Origin: Lachnospiraceae bacterium
Lineage (GTDB): Bacteria; Bacillota; Clostridia; Lachnospirales; Lachnospiraceae
Reading direction: 5' to 3'
DNA length: 35,415 nt
Assembly: GCA_022790615.1 (NCBI GenBank)
Contig: JAAVXK010000089.1
Span: 1-35,415 of the forward strand
Shown here in pieces: positions 7,158 through 15,236 of the stretch. Made by a program: the position numbers and the translations under genes. The notes under the pieces were generated by a model. It was not told where the DNA came from. It saw nothing but the letters and a program-made list of their open reading frames with translations, and did not search any database. Numbering within the stretch: the stretch's first letter is position 1; each line of letters opens with the position of its first letter.

Positions 7158-8681
7158 TTACGGTTTAAGATTAAAATATACTTTATGTTTTTTCGGCGTC
7201 ACATCCCTGTATTTAAATAATTCGCTGATGCTTACAATCTGGAAGCCCTGTGAAAGGAGCTTTGGTACAATGGTTTCGACCGCTTCGGCAGTTGAGTTGT
7301 AAATATCGTGCATCAGTATTATGTCGCCGTCCTCTATATCTTTTGTTGCCGCCTTAATTACCTTTTTGGCGTTGAGCGTCTTCCAGTCAAGCGTATCAAC
7401 ATTCCACAGTATGACGGGGAAATTGACATGTTTGAGTATGTTCCCCGTCTGGCCGTAAGGGGTTCTGACAAACTTTGCTTTCTTGTTTATATATTTTTTA
7501 AGAATGTCGTTTGTCTTGGAAAACTGCGCTTTAATACCCTTCTTGTTCAATGTGCTCAGTTTTGCGTGCCCAAACGAATGGTTACCGATATCGCAGTTCA
7601 TTGCTGCAGCCCGTTTTACGGTGTCGGGATATTTTGATAAGTTGGTTCCGACAACGAAAAATGTTGCGTGGCAGTTGTAATTTTCGAGAACGTCAAGAAT
7701 ACGGTTGGTCGACTCTCCCCTCGGTCCGTCGTCGAATGTCAGCGCTACCATGGGCTTTGACGGGTCTATCTCGCTCTGTATTACGGGCGGCGCCGTTTCG
7801 GCGGGCGGCGTATATGGAATGTTTGATTCCTTAAAAGGGTCGTATATGATAAAAGGCATAATATCCTGTGCATTTATTGGAACACTTATAATGCCGAATT
7901 CCCCCGGGGCGATAGTGTACGGGTCAAAGTAAAGCGTCAGTCCTGATTTTGAAAAGGCAAAGTTTTTAAAGTTGATTTCATCTGGTTCGTACTTTTCAGA
8001 ATAAGCCGAATCGTTCATTGTCAGGCTTAATTCAGGGTCTGATGCAAGATACCCGGTAACGGAATCGCTGAGATATTGCAGATAGTCGCCTGAAAGCAGC
8101 GTACTAATTCCTATCTCCTTTCCCGTACACAGTAAAAATGTATGCGTGCGGACAGTCTGCAGCGGGTTTGTATATTCTGGCGAATCATATATTATGTTAT
8201 ATACTACGGAGAGTATGGAATCCCCTGTAAGATATGCGCAGTAATCGACGGTAAGGCCGATGCGCATGCTGTCGTTATCGGCTATATAACCGGATGCCCC
8301 GCTGCAGAATTTTGAAAGTTCTTCCTGCACGTCGTTTCGCAAAACCTCGTCTATATGTGCAATTCCTATTTCAGGATAGTTAACGCTGTAAAACATATTG
8401 GAGTTTGAATCCGTGATACTTACTGGCCGTCCTATCTGCCTGGTTTCGGTAGGATTGTCAAAATAAAACCCGCTAAGAGACACGGAAAATTGCGACGCAT
8501 CCTGTTTTGCGGCGGCGTCATAGTGCAGTACGTCGCCCTGTTCCTTATTATCTGTCCGGTGCAGCGTAGTTATAAAATTACTGTGTTTAATTTTTTTCTC
8601 AATAACTATAAGAAGACAAATCATTATAATAAAACATATTGTCTTAAAAATAAATTTTTTCCTCATGTAATCAGACTTCAT
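7158..8681 (-). CDS. Membrane-anchored polysaccharide deacetylase with DUF3298-type domain (PdaC-like)
   Basis: 507 residues on the minus strand. A basic N-terminus and hydrophobic segment (about residues 8-27) anchor it in the membrane. Residues about 60-275 resemble the DUF4163/DUF3298 region of PdaC/RsiV proteins. The C-terminal NodB domain (about 305-490) has LTFDDGP with the catalytic and metal Asp, the metal-binding HSFGH, RTPYGQTG, DTLDW and LMHDIY, so all five NodB motifs are present. B. subtilis PdaC de-N-acetylates MurNAc in peptidoglycan, which is the likely role. The start at 8681 has GGGAG ten bases upstream. The gene is convergent with the tRNA genes and shares their terminator. 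Confidence 0.88.
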   Translation of the reverse strand: MKSDYMRKKFIFKTICFIIMICLLIVIEKKIKHSNFITTLHRTDNKEQGDVLHYDAAAKQDASQFSVSLSGFYFDNPTETRQIGRPVSITDSNSNMFYSVNYPEIGIAHIDEVLRNDVQEELSKFCSGASGYIADNDSMRIGLTVDYCAYLTGDSILSVVYNIIYDSPEYTNPLQTVRTHTFLLCTGKEIGISTLLSGDYLQYLSDSVTGYLASDPELSLTMNDSAYSEKYEPDEINFKNFAFSKSGLTLYFDPYTIAPGEFGIISVPINAQDIMPFIIYDPFKESNIPYTPPAETAPPVIQSEIDPSKPMVALTFDDGPRGESTNRILDVLENYNCHATFFVVGTNLSKYPDTVKRAAAMNCDIGNHSFGHAKLSTLNKKGIKAQFSKTNDILKKYINKKAKFVRTPYGQTGNILKHVNFPVILWNVDTLDWKTLNAKKVIKAATKDIEDGDIILMHDIYNSTAEAVETIVPKLLSQGFQIVSISELFKYRDVTPKKHKVYFNLKP

Positions 8682-8984
8682 ATTAAAAAGACTCCCTTTT
8701 CCCTATATATGTATATAATCCGGATACCGTTTTTTTAGTGGGCCCGGCCCGGTATAAAATTATAATGTCCGGCCAAAGCGGTTTTTTGCACCTGATATCA
8801 TATTATATGATATTACAATACATTATATATGCGTATAAGTTGTTATATTATTTTTACATTAACATTAATTTTTTTAAAATTATGTATATATATTGCGCTT
8901 ATTTGCTATAAACTCTATTGCATTGCGTGTTAAGGTTGTGTTATAATTCATAATTAGTATTGCATTATGTTTTAAAAAGGAGAT
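8682..8984. other. 303-base intergenic region with palindromes between the deacetylase gene and secDF
   Basis: This is a mostly AT-rich divergent intergenic region. It has a GC-rich patch at about 8740-8775 (GGGCCCGGCCCGG, then CCGGCC around an AT-rich core) and a near-perfect 19-base palindrome (ATATCATA-TTA-TATGATAT) at 8795-8813. No open frame with a ribosome site was seen. The secDF promoter lies at its right end. Confidence 0.5.
8918..8947 (+). promoter_or_regulatory. Probable secDF promoter
   Basis: TTGCAT (8918-8923) and a perfect TATAAT (8942-8947) are 18 bases apart. They lie 38 bases before the secDF start, in an AT-rich region. Confidence 0.5.
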
Positions 8985-11252
8985 ATGAGTAACATGAAGA
9001 ACGTAAAAAGAGGGCTGCTGCATATTGCAATTATTTTTGCGGTAATCGCTTTATTTGCAGTAACCGTATTCATTGGTTTGGACAAGACCCACGCAGGAAG
9101 TGCGAGAAATATTTTACTCGGACTTGACCTTGCCGGAGGAGTAAGTATCACTTATGAAACAGTCGGCGATTTTAGCGCCGGTGAGATGAGCGATACGGTG
9201 TACAAGCTCCAGAAAAGGGCTGAGAGCTATAACACTGAATCGCAGGTTTACCAGGAAGGTGATAATCGTATCAATGTGGATATTCCTGACGCTGAGAATC
9301 CGAGGGAAACGCTTGATAAGATGGGTTCGGCAGGAGCTTTGTATTTTATTTCCGAAGCCGTATATCAGGAGGCAATTCAGAAATATGAGACGACTGTTAA
9401 CGAGGAAGGGCTTACGGTATTTCCTGACGATGTTGAGTTCAGTTCCATTATATGTGATGGTTCGGATGTTAAGGATGCGAGCGCAGGTAAGCAGGACGAC
9501 CGTACGACAGGAGTTTCTGAGTATGTAGTCCAGTTATCATTCAATGCGTCCGGCGGAAATAAATGGGCTGACGCTACAACGGCGGCTTACAATAATAACG
9601 GTGAGAGCATCCATATCGTCTACGATAATACAGTTATATCGTCGCCGGCGGTTTCAAACGGCCCGATAACGGACGGCGAGTGTGTTATAAGCGGAAGTTT
9701 TAAGACGCATGAGGACGCAAACGACCTTGCAACAATAATAAGAATCGGAGCGCTTCCGATTGAGCTTAAAGTACTCCGTTACAATGTTGTAGGGGCGCAG
9801 CTTGGCGAGGAGGCGATTGAGACAAGTCTTCTTGCAGCGCTTATCGGATTCATTATCCTCGTTATTTTCATGATTTTTTATTACAGGCTTCCCGGACTTG
9901 CTGCCAGTATTGCGCTTGTATTTTACATCGGCGCGGTCATGATTGCGATTAACGGGCTTGATATTACGCTTACCCTGCCGGGTATAGCCGGTGTAATTCT
10001 CTCGGTAGGTATGGCGGTCGACGCAAATGTAATTATATTTACGCGTATCCGTGAGGAACTTGCAACCGGCAAGACGGTTAAGTCAGCCATAAAGATTGGT
10101 TTTGAGAAAGCAACGTCGGCGATTGTTGACGGTAATATTACGACGCTTATTGCGGCAGCAGTTCTTTGGATACTGGGTTCAGGAACTGTAAAGGGATTTG
10201 CACAGACGCTTGCGGTAGGTATTGTGCTCTCGATGTTTACGGCGCTGTATATAACTAAGATTGTGCTGAATGCATTTTATAATCTTGGAGCGAATACCGA
10301 GAAATTCTACGGTATACAAAAATCTGTCAAGGTATTTAGTTTTGTTCAGAACAGAGTTAAATATTTTATTATTTCAGGAGTATTATTTGCAATATGTATC
10401 GGCGGACTTATATTCAACAAGATGAATATGGGCCAGATTCTCAATTATGGTCTTGACTTCATGGGCGGTACTTCCACGCAGATAACATTTGATTCGGGTG
10501 TTACAATCGACAAGGATTTGAAAGCGCAGATTGAGGATGTTTTCAGAAATAACACGTCGACGACAGAGGTGACAATATCTGACATTGAGGGCCAGAACTC
10601 TATACTTGTAAGTACCGCGGAGCTTTCTGTTGAGGACAATGACGCTCTTACAAGCGCGCTTGTTTCGGGAAATTACGGTATAAGCGAGGACAATATACAG
10701 ACAGAGACCATAAGCGCTACCGTGAGCGGTGAAATGAAGTCCGATGCGATTGTGGCCGTTATAGTTTCGGCAATATGTATGCTTATTTATATATGGATTC
10801 GTTTCAAGAATCTGTCATTCGGAGCCGCGTCAGTGCTTGCACTTATCCACGACGTAGTAGTTGTGCTTATGGTATATGCGGTATTCAGCAAGTGGATATC
10901 GGTAGGTAACACATTCATCGCATGTATGCTTACAATAGTCGGATATTCTATTAATGCGACAATCGTCGTGTTTGACCGTATTCGTGAGAACATGCAGACA
11001 AAGCAGGGAAGAGACCAGCTGGAGGGTGTTGTTAATCTTAGTATAAGCCAGACTATAAGCCGTAGTATCAATACGTCATTGACGACGGCGTTCATGGTAA
11101 TAATGCTCGTCATCCTCGGTGTTGATTCAATCAGGCAGTTTGCTATTCCGCTTCTCGCAGGTATCGTATGCGGATGCTATTCTTCCATCTGCATAGCCGG
11201 AACATTATACTATATGTTCAAGAGTAAGTTTTGGGGCAAAAAGGTGAAGTAA
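8985..11252 (+). CDS. secDF: Fused protein translocase subunit SecDF
   Basis: 755 residues, a natural fusion of SecD (about 1-450) and SecF (about 455-755). It uses the proton gradient to help complete export of proteins through SecYEG. SecD shows ARNILLGLDLAGGVSITYE, an extracellular P1 region (about 60-260) and a membrane block with GVILSVGMAVDANVIIF. SecF shows LDFMGGTSTQITF and GYSINATIVVFDRIREN. The first and seventh membrane helices are visible near residues 10-30 and 458-475. Two in-frame starts compete: the AAGGAG at 8977-8982 is only two bases from the ATG at 8985 and eleven from the ATG at 8994. Its export role fits the large secreted enzymes further along. Confidence 0.95.
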   Translation: MSNMKNVKRGLLHIAIIFAVIALFAVTVFIGLDKTHAGSARNILLGLDLAGGVSITYETVGDFSAGEMSDTVYKLQKRAESYNTESQVYQEGDNRINVDIPDAENPRETLDKMGSAGALYFISEAVYQEAIQKYETTVNEEGLTVFPDDVEFSSIICDGSDVKDASAGKQDDRTTGVSEYVVQLSFNASGGNKWADATTAAYNNNGESIHIVYDNTVISSPAVSNGPITDGECVISGSFKTHEDANDLATIIRIGALPIELKVLRYNVVGAQLGEEAIETSLLAALIGFIILVIFMIFYYRLPGLAASIALVFYIGAVMIAINGLDITLTLPGIAGVILSVGMAVDANVIIFTRIREELATGKTVKSAIKIGFEKATSAIVDGNITTLIAAAVLWILGSGTVKGFAQTLAVGIVLSMFTALYITKIVLNAFYNLGANTEKFYGIQKSVKVFSFVQNRVKYFIISGVLFAICIGGLIFNKMNMGQILNYGLDFMGGTSTQITFDSGVTIDKDLKAQIEDVFRNNTSTTEVTISDIEGQNSILVSTAELSVEDNDALTSALVSGNYGISEDNIQTETISATVSGEMKSDAIVAVIVSAICMLIYIWIRFKNLSFGAASVLALIHDVVVVLMVYAVFSKWISVGNTFIACMLTIVGYSINATIVVFDRIRENMQTKQGRDQLEGVVNLSISQTISRSINTSLTTAFMVIMLVILGVDSIRQFAIPLLAGIVCGCYSSICIAGTLYYMFKSKFWGKKVK

Positions 11253-11282
11253 TATATATACATTATTAATAAGATATTTTAC

Positions 11283-11333
11283 GCCCACAGATGTGAGATA
11301 CGCGCTATAATGCGCACGTTGCATTTGTGGGCT
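11283..11333 (+). terminator. Hairpin after secDF
   Basis: GCCCACAGATG (11283-11293) pairs with CATTTGTGGGC (about 11322-11332, one G-T). A smaller GCGC-loop-GCGC hairpin lies inside. Only a short T run (TGTTT) follows, so termination may be partial. Confidence 0.5.
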
Positions 11334-11365
11334 GTTTAATATGTAATATTTTTAACGCAGAATTG

Positions 11366-11394
11366 TTGACGCAAAAGTATATAAATGATATAAT
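11366..11394 (+). promoter_or_regulatory. Sigma-A promoter for fliY
   Basis: TTGACG (11366-11371) and TATAAT (11389-11394) have 17-base spacing, with the fliY start 38 bases downstream. This is a near-consensus housekeeping promoter, not a flagellar one. Confidence 0.8.
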
Positions 11395-11431
11395 TTGTAC
11401 ATATATTTCAAAGGAAGATGGGCGAATTTTT

Positions 11432-12670
11432 ATGGACGGGAGTTTGACACAGGAGGAGCTTGATGCGCTCCTTGCCAATATTGATATAGAGCAGGATAGC
11501 AGTGAAGAAGAGAATCTTACGACGGAGGATGTAGATGCGATTGGAGAAATCGCTAATATTTGTGCGGGTTCATCTGCAACGAATCTTTCAACAGTACTGA
11601 ACCAGAGGGTTGATATTTCGACGCCGGAGGTAGTGGTGACGACGAAGGAAGAACTGTTGAGTGATATTAATCATCCGTGTATTGTTGTTAAAATTAATTA
11701 TATAGAGGGCATCTACGGATGCAATATTCAGATTTTACAGGAAAACGACGTAAAGGTTATTACGGACCTTATGATGGGCGGCGACGGTACGAACCTGTCT
11801 GTTCTTGGCGAGGAGATTACAGAGATGCATATGAGCGCTCTGTGCGAGGCCATGAATCAGATGATGGGGGCAGCGGCAACGTCGCTTCATACGTTATTGA
11901 ATAAAAAAGTTGACATAAGTCCGCCGACAGCGGCGCATATGGATTTGAGAGATAAAGAAATGTGCGACCGCATTTTTGACGTGCTTGAAGGTGGAAAGTT
12001 TATAACCGTACGTTTCAGGCTTGAAATCGGGGATTTGATTGACAGTTCCCTTATGCAGATTTATTCGATAGATTTTGCAAAGAATTTACATGAACTTATT
12101 GTTGAAAGTAACAATGATGAATATGAACAAGAACAGAAAGCGGAGCCGGTGACAACAGTAGAGACGAAGAAAGAGACGGTATCCGAGGTTAAGCCTGCGC
12201 CGTCCGGTACGAACAAAACGGTACAGTCCGAAAGCCAGCAGCCGCAGGGCGGGCAGGCCGTGCAGGGTATGCCGTCCGTAGGAATGGCGAATCCGCCGCA
12301 GAATGTACAAGGTTATATGATGCCGGCAATGGAGGAGGTTAATATCCTTCCGGCGGAGTTCAGCGTATTTGATTCCAATATTAAGCCGTTGGACCAGACA
12401 GAACAGATTAATATTATCGACGACGTATCGCTTGAGATTGCAGTTGAATTAGGAAAAACCCAGAAATCAATTCGAGAGATTTTGGATTTTGAAGAGGGAA
12501 CGCTTGTTGAGCTTAACACATTTACAGGTGAAATGATGGATATACTTGTTAATGGCAAGGTTATTGCAAAGGGTGAGATTGTAGTACTTGAAGATAAATT
12601 TGCGGTGCAGCTCAAGGAGATTAACGTTGACGATACGCATACGAAGAGAAGAAATAGTATTATGAACTAA
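11432..12670 (+). CDS. fliY: FliY-type flagellar motor switch protein (CheC-like phosphatase + FliN domain)
   Basis: 412 residues. It begins with MDGSLTQEELDALL, the FliY N-terminal segment that binds CheY-P in relatives. Two CheC-like phosphatase motifs follow: EIAN within DAIGEIANICAGSSATNL (Glu39, Asn42) and CEAMNQ within ALCEAMNQMMGAAATSL, each spaced before a conserved PEV/PPT segment. A Pro/Gln/Met-rich linker (about 225-310) leads to the FliN/SpoA domain (about 330-405), with LEIAVELGKTQKSIREIL and NGKVIAKGEIVV. It sits in the switch complex at the motor base and removes phosphate from CheY-P. The ribosome site is weak (GGAAG, about 15 bases away). It is alone with a PilZ gene rather than in a long flagellar operon. 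Confidence 0.92.
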   Translation: MDGSLTQEELDALLANIDIEQDSSEEENLTTEDVDAIGEIANICAGSSATNLSTVLNQRVDISTPEVVVTTKEELLSDINHPCIVVKINYIEGIYGCNIQILQENDVKVITDLMMGGDGTNLSVLGEEITEMHMSALCEAMNQMMGAAATSLHTLLNKKVDISPPTAAHMDLRDKEMCDRIFDVLEGGKFITVRFRLEIGDLIDSSLMQIYSIDFAKNLHELIVESNNDEYEQEQKAEPVTTVETKKETVSEVKPAPSGTNKTVQSESQQPQGGQAVQGMPSVGMANPPQNVQGYMMPAMEEVNILPAEFSVFDSNIKPLDQTEQINIIDDVSLEIAVELGKTQKSIREILDFEEGTLVELNTFTGEMMDILVNGKVIAKGEIVVLEDKFAVQLKEINVDDTHTKRRNSIMN

Positions 12671-12695
12671 CAATTATTCGGGAGGAAAGCTTGCA

Positions 12696-13058
12696 ATGAT
12701 AGAAAAGAGAAGGGCAAGAAGGCTGCCTGTCAGGATGGAGCTTAATATATCATCGTTATTTAAGCAGGATAATGTGAAGGTTGAACTTGATAATGCCTCG
12801 ATAGAAGTGGTTGATATATCCAAGCTTGGTATAGGATTTGTGTCGAAAAGCGTATTGCCGCTTGATTATTATTTTAATACTAAGATATACCTTGGCGATG
12901 CGGACGCGGCTCTGTACTGCGTTGTTAAGATATTGAGGAAAGTTGAGCTGGGTGACGGATTTACAAGGTATGGATGTGAGTTTGTCGGATTTCCGTCTGT
13001 TCTTAACTATATAATTGAAGAATATGAAGAAAAATATTGTCCGAATATAGAAAAATAG
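12696..13058 (+). CDS. PilZ-domain (c-di-GMP-binding) protein
   Basis: 120 residues, essentially one PilZ domain. The c-di-GMP contact motifs are both present: RxxxR in EKRRARRLPV (residues 5-9) and DxSxxG in VDISKLGIGF (near 42-47), followed by a beta-barrel pattern ending in YGCEFVGF. GGGAGG lies 12 bases before the start. It follows fliY by 25 bases and is probably cotranscribed, which suggests a role in adjusting motor function to c-di-GMP, as YcgR-type PilZ proteins do. The partner is an inference. Confidence 0.88.
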   Translation: MIEKRRARRLPVRMELNISSLFKQDNVKVELDNASIEVVDISKLGIGFVSKSVLPLDYYFNTKIYLGDADAALYCVVKILRKVELGDGFTRYGCEFVGFPSVLNYIIEEYEEKYCPNIEK

Positions 13059-13080
13059 TCCCTTGGCGGGGACTATTTTT
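13051..13080. terminator. Convergent bidirectional terminator
   Basis: AAAAATAGTCCC (13051-13062) pairs with GGGACTATTTTT (13069-13080) around a six-base loop. It overlaps the last bases of the PilZ gene and lies at the 3' end of the minus-strand FliK-like gene. Confidence 0.9.
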
Positions 13081-14970
13081 TCAGGCTCGGATATCAAAAT
13101 TATATCTTTTTATGGAAGAGGATTCCGTTTTTGAAAGGTTTTCTGATCGTTTGGTTTCTATAAATTCTTTTACTACGTCTGTATTTTTCTGCTTGTTCGA
13201 TATGCTTGCGTTGAAGAGATAGCCCTGTTCATTGAGAGTGTCGGTGAGAAGCTGAATATTTTTTCTAAACAGAGCGGCATTGTCGTCGTCAGAGCAGTAG
13301 AATACAGAGTGAATCTGGTTGTTATGTTTTTCTATATGAATATCAAGTTTTCCCAGGTTTTCCATATCAAGATGAAGAAGAACGCTTACCCTGTCAGGAT
13401 GGCGTTTGAGTTCATCTTTTTTTGTGTATACGTACAAATCGCTGTGTATAGTCTGATCCTGAAATTTTACGGGAAGCTGTACGTATGAAAAAAGCGTGTT
13501 TAGCTGTTCCATAAAGTTTAGGCCGTCCTGCATCGAGGTTGTTTGTCTTGATAATGATTCCGAGCCCTGCCCTGAAAGGTTGCTCTTTATAAGTTCGGTT
13601 GTCTCAGACAAATCCCTCAGAAGATTGGCGTAATGTTCCCTTATTGAGTCAGGGCCGTCTGAAACGTCGGAAGGCGACAGGGTCCATAGATTTTTAATGT
13701 TGTTTTTAAACAAAAGCGAAAAACTGTCCGATGAAAAGAGTGACGCCACGCTTTCACTGGACGATGCGGGCATAGAGGCGACAGTTTCGGAAATGGCTGA
13801 AAAGACGTCTTCGATTTTGGCGGTTCCATTCTGTATATTTTTCATTAAAGCTTCAGGCATATGGAAAGCTTTTAATTCCGTAATGAATTTCTCGCGCATC
13901 GAAGCATCCATAATTGTCTGTATTTCATTATTTTTATATGTCAGATAGCTGTCTGCGGACGAAAGCTTGTTCAGTATGTCTTTCATTGCCGGCCCGCCCG
14001 CGGATGTCGTTTCTGTATCGGTGTTTCCGGTAGTGTCACCGGGGATTTTGCCAGATAAAAGCAAGTCCGCGCTTCCCGGCGCCTGTTCTGCGTCGGACAA
14101 AATAGGAATATATGCACGCAAATCTGCTACAGCAGCCGTTCCGTTCAATATATTTCCGGCCAGTTCTGGATTGGTTTCACCGACGGCGGCTGCAAGGGAC
14201 GCCTTTTCGGAATCATTTAAAAATGAAAGGTCGGCGCTGTAGTCAGGCGACGGGCTGTTGTTAATATGTGTATTCATTATATTGAGAAGATTCGTGCCAA
14301 ATTCCTTTACAAGTTCAGCCGGCGCTCCCTGCGCGAGCGTATTCAAAAGCGAGGGCAGCTCTTCACTTATTGTGTCTATTGTCTGGATAAGCGAACTTTC
14401 GCCTGAACGCAGATTTTCAAACTGTATGGCAGTGTTGTGGTTGAGCGGCATATTGTATTTGTTCATAAGAACTATCGTATCAGTAGAGATATCCCTAAAT
14501 GAGGACGCCTGCTGTATTATTTGCTGCAGCATCATTTTGTTGATTGGCATACGGTTTTCAAGCAGTTCTTTTACTATCTGCATATTTCTCTCATTTTTCT
14601 GCAAATCAGCCTCCTCAAGGGCTTTTAATATGGTAGCCGCCTGCCCGTCGGAATATTTTGACGAGAGCCGTTCGATGCTTATTGTCTGCGGCGTGACGTT
14701 CGTGACCCTGAAAGCGGTAGTCTGTCCTATATATAACGTACTGCTGTCGTTAGTATGCGCTATAATTGTAGTGTTATCTGAGAGGGTTATCGTGACCTCA
14801 TGGTTTCTAAGGTCGGTTATTTCGCCGCGTATAACCATGCCTTCGCTCAGCGAGTTATTATAATTAGGGGTTGCATATCCGTTATGTGTTCCAATTTTAT
14901 GTGAGACAGGTTTTGAAAGGCCGGAGCCGTTCTGTACGTTCCCTTTCATTCCGCTGCTTTCGATAGGCAT
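13081..14970 (-). CDS. FliK-like flagellar hook-length control family protein
   Basis: 629 residues on the minus strand with no signal peptide. Residues 45-110 form a small beta region (GEITDLRNHEVTITLSDNTTI). The long Ser/Asn/Leu-rich helical middle is poorly conserved. The C-terminal part (about 500-590) has the Flg_hook pattern: KFQDQTIHSDLYVY, HLDMENLGKLDIHIEKHNNQIHSVF, then LFRKNIQLLTDTLNEQGY. FliK measures hook length and switches export specificity. This copy lies away from a full flagellar operon, so it may be a paralog. GGGAGG precedes the start at 14970, and a sigma-D-like promoter lies just upstream. Family call rests mainly on the C-terminus. Confidence 0.68.
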   Translation of the reverse strand: MPIESSGMKGNVQNGSGLSKPVSHKIGTHNGYATPNYNNSLSEGMVIRGEITDLRNHEVTITLSDNTTIIAHTNDSSTLYIGQTTAFRVTNVTPQTISIERLSSKYSDGQAATILKALEEADLQKNERNMQIVKELLENRMPINKMMLQQIIQQASSFRDISTDTIVLMNKYNMPLNHNTAIQFENLRSGESSLIQTIDTISEELPSLLNTLAQGAPAELVKEFGTNLLNIMNTHINNSPSPDYSADLSFLNDSEKASLAAAVGETNPELAGNILNGTAAVADLRAYIPILSDAEQAPGSADLLLSGKIPGDTTGNTDTETTSAGGPAMKDILNKLSSADSYLTYKNNEIQTIMDASMREKFITELKAFHMPEALMKNIQNGTAKIEDVFSAISETVASMPASSSESVASLFSSDSFSLLFKNNIKNLWTLSPSDVSDGPDSIREHYANLLRDLSETTELIKSNLSGQGSESLSRQTTSMQDGLNFMEQLNTLFSYVQLPVKFQDQTIHSDLYVYTKKDELKRHPDRVSVLLHLDMENLGKLDIHIEKHNNQIHSVFYCSDDDNAALFRKNIQLLTDTLNEQGYLFNASISNKQKNTDVVKEFIETKRSENLSKTESSSIKRYNFDIRA

Positions 14971-15002
14971 GATTGAATTCCTCCCTTTTCTTCATAATAT
15001 AT

Positions 15003-15030
15003 ATATCGTCTGTTATGCATAATATTATTA
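15003..15030 (-). promoter_or_regulatory. Sigma-D-like (flagellar) promoter for the FliK-like gene
   Basis: Read on the minus strand: TAAT (15030-15027), 16 bases, then GACGATAT (15010-15003), close to the sigma-D pattern TAAA-N14-16-GCCGATAT. It lies about 33 bases before the start codon. Confidence 0.5.
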
Positions 15031-15036
15031 ATATTT

Positions 15037-15098
15037 CCGGCAAAGCCGTCTGTATACCCAAAATCAGCCGGCAAAATGGTCTGTATTCACAAAACAAG
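15037..15098. repeat. 31-bp imperfect tandem repeat, two copies
   Basis: Copies at 15037-15067 and 15068-15098 match at about 24 of 31 positions. Shared blocks are CCGGCAAA, GTCTGTAT and CAAAA. They lie between the FliK-like promoter and the hrcA promoter. Confidence 0.6.
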
Positions 15099-15140
15099 TG
15101 TCTACGAAAGTTCTTTTTACAAAAAAAGTGAAATTTGTGC

Positions 15141-15169
15141 TTGACAAATAAAGATGATGGTGATATCTT
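15141..15169 (+). promoter_or_regulatory. Sigma-A promoter of the hrcA operon
   Basis: TTGACA (15141-15146), 17 bases, TATCTT (15164-15169). The CIRCE operator begins 13 bases after the -10, covering the expected transcription start. Confidence 0.8.
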
Positions 15170-15181
15170 ATCAATAAACGA

Positions 15182-15208
15182 TTAGCACTCCACTCTGACG
15201 AGTGCTAA
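15182..15208 (+). promoter_or_regulatory. CIRCE operator (HrcA binding site)
   Basis: TTAGCACTC, nine bases, GAGTGCTAA: an exact match to the CIRCE inverted repeat. HrcA dimers bind it and repress the operon; heat or misfolded protein relieves repression through GroE in characterised species. Confidence 0.97.
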
Positions 15209-15236
15209 TAACAAACAGATGACGGGCAGGATGGTG

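Noticed and set aside
7108-7932. Several plus-strand open frames across the deacetylase gene
   Set aside because: They are shadows of the minus-strand NodB gene, which has all catalytic motifs in frame.
13697-14863. Plus-strand frames of up to 201 codons across the FliK-like gene
   Set aside because: No ribosome sites and hydrophobic nonsense; the minus frame is 629 codons with GGGAGG and a promoter.
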